Below are positions 1 through 7,490 of a DNA stretch of 11,774 nucleotides, piece by piece. Source of the stretch: an uncultured Gemmatimonadota bacterium (GTDB lineage Bacteria; Gemmatimonadota; Gemmatimonadetes; Gemmatimonadales; GWC2-71-9). Made by a program: the position numbers and the translations under genes. Below the pieces are notes generated by a model that was not told the origin of the DNA, made no database searches, and worked only from the letters and a program-made list of their open reading frames with translations. Where the stretch lies: contig CAMLLJ010000076.1 of assembly GCA_946480845.1 (NCBI GenBank), forward strand, positions 1 through 11,774, written 5' to 3'. Position 1 is the stretch's first letter; each line of letters opens with the position of its first letter.

Positions 1-1313
<1,313 letters not shown>

Positions 1314-1317
<4 letters not shown>

Positions 1318-2963
1318 GCGACGTCCTCCGCCGACCAGGTGGCGGGCAGGTAGATGGTGAAGGTGGTGCCGGTACCGATGACCGAGTCGACGAAGACGGC
1401 ACCGCGGTGCGCGGCCACGGCGCGCTGCACGATGGCGAGCCCGAGCCCGCTCCCGCCCGGCCGCCGGCTGACGAACGGCTCGAACATCCGCTCGCGGATC
1501 TCCTCGGGCACGCCGGGGCCGTTGTCGCGGATCCGGAGGCGCACCGGGTGCTCGATGCGGAGCCCTCCGGGAAGGTCCGCCGGCCGCACCGGCTGCACCG
1601 AGATCACCACCCGCACCGGCCGCTCCCCCGCGGCCTGGACCGCGTTGAGCGTGAGGTTGAGGAGCGTCCGGTGCAGCAGGTCCTCGTCTCCCTCGACCAT
1701 GGTACGCTCGCCCTCGACCACCAGCTCCGCCGTCGGCCGGCAGTCGGGGTGCGCCTGCACTACGGCGACCGCGGCCGCGGTCACGGCCGCGAGGTCCACC
1801 GGCTCGGCCCGGGTGGCCCGGACGCGCGAAAAGTCGAGAAACTCGCTCAGCAGCCGGCTCAGCCGGTCGCTCTCCCGGACGATCAGCGCCGCCAGGGTGC
1901 GCTCGTCCTCGCCGGCGTAGCGGCTCCGGGCCAGCTGCTCAACGGAGCTCCGGATCGAGGCGAGCGGGTTGCGGATCTCATGCGCGAGTGACGCGCTCAG
2001 CGCCGCCACCGCCTCGAGCCGCTCGGCCCGGAGCTGCAGCTCCTGGAGCTGCTTGGAGTCTGAGATGTCGGTGAAGATCGCCGTGACGGAGGAGGCCGCC
2101 TCCGGGCGCTGCTGAAAAGTGGTCGTGCTGAGCCCGATTGGGAACTGCCGGCCTTCCTCGTGGAGCACCAGCCCCTCGCCCCGGCTGACCTTGCGGCCGT
2201 GACGGATCCCGGCCACCAGCGCCGCCCAGAGCTCCGACGAGCGGTGCTTCACCGAGTCGAGGACCGGCTCGCCCATCACCCCGTCGAGGTGCAGGAGCTG
2301 CTGCGCCGTGGGATTGATGAAGGCCAGCCGGCCGCCCGGGTCCACGGTGAGCACGCCGGAGCGGATGTTCCGCAGGATGACGTCCGCCTCCAGGCGGACC
2401 CGCTCCAGCTCGTACTCGAGCGTGTGTGCCTCGAGCCCGGCCTTGCGGAGCCGGTGGCCGAGCGACGCCACCACGGCGAAGACGAGGTTGAAGACGACGA
2501 CCTGCGCCCAGAGCGCCGTGTCGGAGCCCGACTGGCGGATCACGTCGATCGCGAACACCGCCGAGCCGGCGAGCGCCATCGCGATGCCGAAGGCGATCGG
2601 CACCACCACGGCATAGGCGGCGATGAGCAGCACGTAGAGCGCGGGCGCCACGCCGCCGGTCGGCCCGAAGAACCGGGCCAGCAGCGTGATCAGGGCGAGA
2701 TCGACGACGAACTGCGCCGTGAGGAAGACCGGCCCCGGCTCCCAGCTCGCGTCGCGCATCATCGAGGCGCCGTACGCGGTGATTACCAGGGCGACGATCA
2801 CCGCCACGCTCGCGAGGAACGAGGCCTGGGGCGCGGTGGTCCAGACCAGCGCGCCGGCGATCAGCGTGACCAGCGCGACGAGCAGGCGCCCGCCGAAGAG
2901 CCACGTGAGCAGGGTGCGCTGGTCTGGAAACGAGGTCCGGCCTGTCCGGGGGGATGCGGGCAC
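1314..2963 (-). CDS. Membrane sensor histidine kinase, PilS/NtrB-like (TM + PAS + HisKA + HATPase)
   Basis: This 549-residue inner-membrane kinase is predicted to autophosphorylate and pass phosphate to the adjacent sigma-54 regulator. The N-terminal 170 residues hold about six hydrophobic segments (roughly 24-42, 50-66, 84-99, 106-124, 125-141, 151-169). A coiled linker (175-195) and a PAS domain (about 193-303) follow. The HisKA domain has the phospho-acceptor H328 in SLAHEIRNPL. The ATPase domain has the N-box (N436/N440), DNGPG (480-484), FEPF (494-497) and GSGLGLA (504-510), so all catalytic motifs are intact. Six TM segments with a cytoplasmic PAS and little periplasmic domain is the PilS layout, although NtrB/AtoS-type kinases are alternatives. 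The start is GTG at 2963. There is no Shine-Dalgarno sequence, but a TATATT box lies exactly 6 nt upstream, suggesting a leaderless transcript and hence its own promoter in the 45-bp gap after the DUF2231 gene. It ends in a 4-bp overlap with the regulator. Confidence 0.93.
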
Positions 2964-2969
2964 GCGGGG

Positions 2970-2975
2970 AATATA
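2970..2975 (-). promoter_or_regulatory. Candidate -10 box (TATATT) for a leaderless sensor-kinase mRNA
   Basis: On the minus strand TATATT is followed by six bases (CCCCGC) and then the GTG start of the sensor kinase. No purine-rich ribosome site lies between them. A TANNNT box six to seven bases before the start codon is the established signature of leaderless transcription in other phyla such as Deinococcus-Thermus. The -35 region is weak and falls inside an inverted repeat. Confidence 0.45.
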
Positions 2976-2985
2976 TCAGCGGGTG

Positions 2986-3000
2986 CGTGCCCGCGGCACG
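2986..3000. repeat. Short perfect inverted repeat CGTGCC-N3-GGCACG, possible operator
   Basis: Two perfect 6-bp arms separated by CGC lie in the 45-bp gap between the DUF2231 stop and the sensor-kinase start. The repeat covers the expected -35 position of the candidate TATATT promoter, which would suit a dimeric regulator. No T-run follows on either strand, so it does not look like an intrinsic terminator. In a GC-rich genome a match of this size can occur by chance. Confidence 0.3.
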
Positions 3001-3008
3001 TGATTCCG

Positions 3009-3575
3009 CTAGGTCATTCTCCGCTCGGCGCCGGCGAATGCCCGCGCTTCGCGGCGGCGCTCGGCACCGGAAAATGTCCGGATGGTCCGGCTCTCCCCGG
3101 CGGCGCGGCCCGAGAGCGAGCTGGGCGAGTTGAGGTGGGCCCCGTCATCCACTCCGACGCCCAGCCGGTTCACCAGCTCGCCGCCCAGCCACCCGGTCCC
3201 GGCCGCGAGGACCACGCCAAGAAAGGAGAAGATGAGCGCTTCGGCGGCGGGATCGGAGGGCGCCGGGCGGCGCAGCAGCCAGCTCGCCGCGAAGAGCGCC
3301 ACCACGACCACGTTGCCGATGCCGTGCAGCGTGCCGATGTACCGGGCGCGCGTGCCGCGCGGGATGGCGAGATAGTCCACCAGGCCGAACACCGCGGCCA
3401 CGAGGCCGGACACCACGCCGATCGCGATGAGATGGTACGCGATCAGGCTCCAGGGACCGTCCGGCCGGAAGAGCGCGAACAGGTCGAACCCCGCCGCCGT
3501 GGCCAGCAGTCCCAGCGGAAAGACGATGAGCATCTGGTGGATGGGATGCCCGAGCAGCTTCGCCTTGCTGTCCAT
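3009..3575 (-). CDS. DUF2231 family membrane protein with an extra low-complexity tail
   Basis: This 188-residue predicted inner-membrane protein opens with the LLGHPIHQML segment typical of DUF2231, a family of four-TM proteins without an assigned biochemical role. Hydrophobic segments lie at about 12-35, 43-68, 83-101 and 113-131. The conserved family core ends near residue 142 (GGELVNRLGVGV). The remaining 46 residues are polar and Arg/Ser/Ala-rich, and carry an internal repeat, FSGAERR (168-174) then FAGAERR (180-186), which looks added. The start is ATG at 3575 with a strong AGGAGG six bases upstream. That Shine-Dalgarno sequence overlaps the TAG stop of the preceding lipoprotein gene (10-nt gap), so the two are almost certainly co-transcribed and translationally linked. 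The family assignment is confident; the function is unknown. Confidence 0.85.
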   Translation of the reverse strand: MDSKAKLLGHPIHQMLIVFPLGLLATAAGFDLFALFRPDGPWSLIAYHLIAIGVVSGLVAAVFGLVDYLAIPRGTRARYIGTLHGIGNVVVVALFAASWLLRRPAPSDPAAEALIFSFLGVVLAAGTGWLGGELVNRLGVGVDDGAHLNSPSSLSGRAAGESRTIRTFSGAERRREARAFAGAERRMT

Positions 3576-3581
3576 GCGACG

Positions 3582-3587
3582 CCTCCT
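3582..3587 (-). promoter_or_regulatory. Strong Shine-Dalgarno (AGGAGG) of the DUF2231 gene, overlapping the upstream stop codon
   Basis: On the minus strand the bases read TAGGAGG, where TAG is the stop of the small lipoprotein gene and AGGAGG is a full consensus ribosome site ending 6 nt before the ATG. Ribosomes terminating on the lipoprotein would release directly on this site. It fixes the DUF2231 start and contrasts with the genes here that have no ribosome site at all. Confidence 0.85.
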
Positions 3588-3855
3588 AGTCCCGTTCCGG
3601 CCGGCCCGCGGCCGGCGCTTCCTCGTCGGCCGGAGGGGTGCCGCTCCCGCCGGCCTGGGCGCCCGTGGTCCCGGTGCCCGTCGTGCCGGGACCGGTCGAA
3701 TCCGTCACGCCTGGAGCGGAATCGCCCGCGGCCGAATCTGCCATGGCGGAGTCGGCCGCCGTGCCAACGGCCCCGGTCTGCCGGTCCGCCGCCCCCTCGG
3801 GGCCGCACGCAGCGAGCAGCCCGATGCAGGCGGCGACAGTGAATGCATTTCTCAT
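3586..3855 (-). CDS. Small secreted lipoprotein, Ser/Thr/Gly/Ala-rich, unknown function
   Basis: The product is an 89-residue protein with a signal peptide and lipobox LAAC (lipidated Cys17), so the mature form is about 73 residues anchored in an envelope membrane. Downstream of the Cys it is almost entirely Ala, Gly, Ser, Thr, Asp and Pro (for example the stretch GTTGTGTTGAQ), with no hydrophobic core. It is predicted to be disordered, more like a tether or spacer than an enzyme. The start is ATG at 3855, with AAGGGAG 8 nt upstream. It sits 75 bp after the other small lipoprotein gene and 10 bp before the DUF2231 gene on the same strand. I recognise no family. The signal peptide, ribosome site and operon position argue that it is real despite its composition. 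Confidence 0.7.
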   Translation of the reverse strand: MRNAFTVAACIGLLAACGPEGAADRQTGAVGTAADSAMADSAAGDSAPGVTDSTGPGTTGTGTTGAQAGGSGTPPADEEAPAAGRPERD

Positions 3856-3930
3856 CCGGATCGCTCCCTTGTGCGCGTGCCTCCACTATCGGGAACTCCG
3901 CGCGGGGAGGATGTGACCGATGACCGACTC

Positions 3931-4167
3931 CTAGCGTGGCCGCCCGTCGGGGGGACGGCCGCTGTTCCCGTCGGCCGCGGGATGGTGGATGGTCCCGCTG
4001 TCGCCGGGCTCGCTGCCGGAAATGGCGGTCGGATCCGCGCCGCCCACGACTTCGGGATGCCCGGCCCCCTCGGCCGCGGTCTCCGCGGTCTCCGCAGTCT
4101 CGTGATACTCGGGCTCGCAGGCCGCGATGCCCGCGGCAAGGGCCGCGGCGAACAGCAGGCGTCTCAT
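3931..4167 (-). CDS. Small lipoprotein, coupled to the hybrid kinase, unknown function
   Basis: The product is a 78-residue protein starting MRRLLF, with a short hydrophobic core and lipobox IAAC (Cys17). The mature protein is about 62 residues and begins CEPEYHETAETAETA, an acidic stretch with an ETA triplet repeated three times, then a Gly/Pro/Asp-rich tail containing two adjacent His (HH). No conserved domain is evident. Its ATG (4165-4167) overlaps the TGA of the hybrid kinase by 4 bp, and a GGAGA ribosome site lies inside the last kinase codons, so its translation should follow that of the kinase. Its layout (MR..., Cys at 17, then xPE, then low complexity) matches the next gene downstream, so the two may be diverged duplicates or simply similar in composition. 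Whether it feeds a signal to the kinase is speculation. Confidence 0.7.
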   Translation of the reverse strand: MRRLLFAAALAAGIAACEPEYHETAETAETAAEGAGHPEVVGGADPTAISGSEPGDSGTIHHPAADGNSGRPPDGRPR

Positions 4168-7100
4168 CGTTTCTCCGTCTGGGTGGGTGACAGCGCGGCA
4201 TCGAGCAGCTCGCGCACCTTGTGCAGCAGGCTTTCCGCGGCGAACGGTTTCTGGAGGAAGCGCTCCTCCGCGCTGCCGAGCCCCTGGCGGGCCACGTCGT
4301 CGCCGGTGTAGCCGGACATGAAGACCAGCGGCAGCCCGGGCCGCTCGGTGGCGAGGCGCTCCGCCAGCTCCGCGCCGCCCATGCCCGGCATGACGACGTC
4401 GGAGATGACCAGGTCGATGGGCATCTGGCGGATCAGCTCCAGTGCCTCCTCGCCGTGCCGCGCCGCGACTACGGCGTAGCCGGCATCGGCCAGGACCCGG
4501 AGCGTGAGGGCCCGCACGGTGTCCTCGTCCTCGACGACCAGCAGCGTCTCGGTTCCGCCGCGCACGGCGAGCATCTCCCCCGATATCACGTCCCGCGCAT
4601 CGGCCCCGCCCAGGGGGAAGCAGAGGGAGAACGTCGTCCCCTGGCCCGGCTCGCTCTCGACCCAGATGTGCCCGCCGTTCTGGGTGACGATGCCGTACAC
4701 CACGGCGAGCCCGAGGCCGCTGTTCTGGGCCGAGCGGCGCGTGGAGAAGAACGGCTCGAAGATGCGTGCCCGGGTGCCGGGGTCCATTCCGTGGCCGGTG
4801 TCGGCCACCGAGAGCATCACGTACTCCCCCGGGGGCAGGTCGATGCCCGTGGCGCGGTACCCCTCGTCACGCTCGAACGCGACGGTGCGGGTGGCGATGG
4901 TGATCCGCCCGCCGTCGGGCATCGCGTCCCGCGCGTTGAGGGCGAGGTTCATGAGGACCTGCTCCACCTCCCCGCGGTCCGAGTCCATGCCCACGCGGCC
5001 CGGCTGAAGCGCGGTCTCCAGCCGGATGTGCTCGCCCAGCATCGAGCGGAGCATCAGCTCCATGTCGCGCACCACCGCGTTCACGTCCACCGCCTGGCGC
5101 TGGCTCAGCCGTGGCCGTCCGAAGGCGAGGAGCTGGCGGGTCAGCGCCGCCGCGCGCTCCGCCGCCTTCCTTATCTCTTCGGCGTCCACCCGGCGCGGGT
5201 CGGCCGGCTCCATCGAGGCGCAGAGGAAGTCGGCGAACCCGATGATGATCATCAGCACGTTGTTGAAGTCGTGGGCGACCCCGCCCGCGAGCCGCCCCAG
5301 CGCCTCCATCTTCTGCGCCTGCCTCACCTGGGCCTCGCCGCGCTCGCGCTCGGTCAGGTCCTGGACGTTGGCGGCGAGGCAGAGGAGCGTCCCGTCGTCG
5401 CTGCGCACGGCAGTCAGGTCCACCAGCACCGGGAAGGTCACGCCGTCCGCCGTGACGTGCCGGGTCTCGAAGACGACGCGGCCCCGCTCCCGGGCCGCGA
5501 GCGCGTTCCGGGTGATGAGATGGCGCGAGTCGGGCGCGGTCACCAGGTCGAGCGGGCGGCCCACCAGCGCGTCGGGATCGTCGTGCCCGTGCATCCGCGC
5601 GAATGCCGGGTTGACGGCCTCGAAGCTGGTGCCGTCGATGCTGGTGATCGCGACACCCCACCCGGCATGGCGGAAGATGTGCCCCCACCGGGCGACGTCG
5701 GCCTCGGCGCGGGCGCGGCGCGCCAGCTCGGAGCGCGCCGCGCGGTAGAGCCGCGCGTTGACGACCGCCATCGCCGCCCGGTCGGCCAGCTCGCGGGCGA
5801 CGGCGACGTCGGCCTCATCGTAGCGGCGCCCGGAGCCGATGAAGCAGAAGGTGAGCGCGCCCAGCACCTCGCCCAGCGCCACCATCGGCGCCGAGATGAG
5901 GGAGTCGGCGGCCACCGCCTCGAGGAACTCGAGGTGCTCGGGGCTCCGGGCGGCCTTGCGGCGCGATTCCCCGGTCACCTCCCGCGCGAGCACCGGCTGC
6001 CCGGTGCGCACGGCACGGGCAATGGAGTGGTCCTCGCCCGGGAGCGCCGGCGAGTGCGGCCGCGCGATGCGGAGCAGCAGCGCGCGGCGGTCCGGATCCT
6101 CGCAGGCGATCTCGACGCGCTCCAGCTCGCCCTCCTGGAAGAGGTCCACGAAGCAGGCGTCGGCGAAGCGCGGCACCGCCATGTGCGCGATCGCGGAGAG
6201 CGTGGCCTCGAGATCGAGGCTCGAGTTGAGCAGGGCGCTCGCGTCGCTCAGCACCCGCTGCGCCCGCTCCTCGCGCAGCCGGCGGGTCACGTCGAGAAAG
6301 GCCGCCACGGCGCCGCGGGGCTCGCCCCGGTCGTCGAAGAGCGGCGACGCGTGGCAGAGCAGCACGCTCCGGCTGCCGTCGGGCCGCACGATGTCGATCT
6401 CCTCGCCGGAAATGCGGCTGCCCCGCGCCGCGCGCTGGATCGGGAGCTCCTCCGGCTGCAGCTCCCGCCCGTCGTGCAGCACCCGGTAGCGCATGAGCGG
6501 CGCCGCGGGGCCCGTCAGCGACGGGTTGGTGCCGGGCTCGATCCCGAGCATCTCGGCGAAGGCGGGATTGGCCCGGATGTCGCGCGCCTCGGCATCGGTC
6601 GCCACGCCGATGCCGACCGGGATCACGTCCAGCAGCGTGCGCAGCTCGGCGACTCGGTCCTCGAGCGTCCGGTTGAGCCGGCGGATCTCCTCCTCGACGA
6701 TCCGCTGCTCGGTCACCTCGCGCGCGATGCCGAGGACGCCGGACCGCTGGCCGCGCGCGTCGAGGAACGCCGTCTTCTTCGCCTGGAATACCCGCGGGCC
6801 GCCCGGCCCGGGCACCGTTTCCTCGTAGGTGCGCGGCTCGCCGTCCTCCAGCACCCCCTGGTCGTGCTCCATCAGCCGGCGCGCCACGTCCGCCGGAAAC
6901 AGGTCCACGTCACGCAGGCCGATGACGTCCTCGGGCCGCCGTCCCATCACGAGGGCAGTCGCATCGTTGGCCATGATGTAGCGGCCCGCGTGGTCCTTCG
7001 CGAAAATGGCGTCGGTGGTGCCGTTGACGACGGCGCGCATCAGCTCCGCGTTGCTGCGGGCCGCGTCCTCGGCGAGGTGCCGGTCGGTCACGTCGCGCGA

Positions 7101-7427
7101 ATAGCTCACGCTGCCGTCGGGCGTGGGGACGATGCGGGAGGAGAACCAGCGGTCGAGCGGGGCGAGCTGCGCCTCGACTTCGAGCTCGGTGCCACGGGCG
7201 AGCGCCCGGAGCGCCGTCGTGTGGAAGGGCGTGCCCTGGAGGAAAGGGAGCGCGTCCCAGAGGACCTGGCCGATCACGGCGGAGGGACGCATGCCCAGCA
7301 CGTGCAGGTACTGCCGGGCGCGGCGGTTGATGTACGTGACCCGCCACTCGCGGTCCGACGCGATGAACAGCTCGCTGATGCTGTCGAGGACTGCGGTCGC
7401 GTCGGCGGCCGCGCGGGACCTGGCCAT
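4164..7427 (-). CDS. Soluble hybrid histidine kinase: PAS-PAS-PAS-GAF-PAS-HisKA-HATPase-REC
   Basis: This large sensor kinase (1087 residues from the chosen ATG) has no TM segments, so it should sense a cytoplasmic signal or ligand. Domains in order: PAS (about 13-115), PAS (127-240, DAIFAKDHAGRYIMAN), PAS (260-383), GAF (401-561), PAS (578-695), HisKA with H719 in GGVAHDFNN, ATPase with N831, DTGHGM (from D876), FEPFFST (from 890) and NSGLGLA (902-908), and a C-terminal receiver (from about 960) with phospho-acceptor D1010 in ISDVVMPGMGG and K1060. All catalytic residues are present. There is no output domain, so phosphate must pass to another protein or the receiver must act internally. I chose ATG at 7427, with GGGAAG five bases upstream and a plausible promoter before it. 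A TTG at 7463 would extend the protein but lies inside that -10 box. The stop overlaps the start of the small lipoprotein gene. Confidence 0.93.
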   Translation of the reverse strand: MARSRAAADATAVLDSISELFIASDREWRVTYINRRARQYLHVLGMRPSAVIGQVLWDALPFLQGTPFHTTALRALARGTELEVEAQLAPLDRWFSSRIVPTPDGSVSYSRDVTDRHLAEDAARSNAELMRAVVNGTTDAIFAKDHAGRYIMANDATALVMGRRPEDVIGLRDVDLFPADVARRLMEHDQGVLEDGEPRTYEETVPGPGGPRVFQAKKTAFLDARGQRSGVLGIAREVTEQRIVEEEIRRLNRTLEDRVAELRTLLDVIPVGIGVATDAEARDIRANPAFAEMLGIEPGTNPSLTGPAAPLMRYRVLHDGRELQPEELPIQRAARGSRISGEEIDIVRPDGSRSVLLCHASPLFDDRGEPRGAVAAFLDVTRRLREERAQRVLSDASALLNSSLDLEATLSAIAHMAVPRFADACFVDLFQEGELERVEIACEDPDRRALLLRIARPHSPALPGEDHSIARAVRTGQPVLAREVTGESRRKAARSPEHLEFLEAVAADSLISAPMVALGEVLGALTFCFIGSGRRYDEADVAVARELADRAAMAVVNARLYRAARSELARRARAEADVARWGHIFRHAGWGVAITSIDGTSFEAVNPAFARMHGHDDPDALVGRPLDLVTAPDSRHLITRNALAARERGRVVFETRHVTADGVTFPVLVDLTAVRSDDGTLLCLAANVQDLTERERGEAQVRQAQKMEALGRLAGGVAHDFNNVLMIIIGFADFLCASMEPADPRRVDAEEIRKAAERAAALTRQLLAFGRPRLSQRQAVDVNAVVRDMELMLRSMLGEHIRLETALQPGRVGMDSDRGEVEQVLMNLALNARDAMPDGGRITIATRTVAFERDEGYRATGIDLPPGEYVMLSVADTGHGMDPGTRARIFEPFFSTRRSAQNSGLGLAVVYGIVTQNGGHIWVESEPGQGTTFSLCFPLGGADARDVISGEMLAVRGGTETLLVVEDEDTVRALTLRVLADAGYAVVAARHGEEALELIRQMPIDLVISDVVMPGMGGAELAERLATERPGLPLVFMSGYTGDDVARQGLGSAEERFLQKPFAAESLLHKVRELLDAALSPTQTEKR

Positions 7428-7461
7428 GGGCTTCCCGGCGTGCGGAGGGATCGGTGCCCCC

Positions 7462-7490
7462 AATCTAAGGGGCCGCCCCGGGGAAGTCAG
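7462..7490 (-). promoter_or_regulatory. Candidate sigma-70-type promoter of the hybrid kinase unit
   Basis: Reading the minus strand, CTGACT (7485-7490, four of six bases matching TTGACA) is followed by exactly 17 bp and then TAGATT (7462-7467, four of six matching TATAAT). Transcription would begin near 7455, leaving a leader of about 27 nt that contains the GGGAAG ribosome site of the ATG at 7427. The -35 box overlaps the stop codon of the transglycosylase gene. The spacing fits well, but in GC-rich DNA the match is only moderate. Confidence 0.45.

Noticed and set aside
3443..4201. A 250-codon minus-strand frame spanning the lipoprotein region
   Set aside because: It is Arg/Gly/Ser-rich, crosses two signal-peptide-bearing genes with ribosome sites and overlaps part of the DUF2231 gene in another frame; there is no recognisable domain.
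7428..7463. TTG start at 7463 adding 12 residues to the hybrid kinase
   Set aside because: This TTG lies within the candidate -10 box and lacks a ribosome site. ATG at 7427 has GGGAAG at a good distance.
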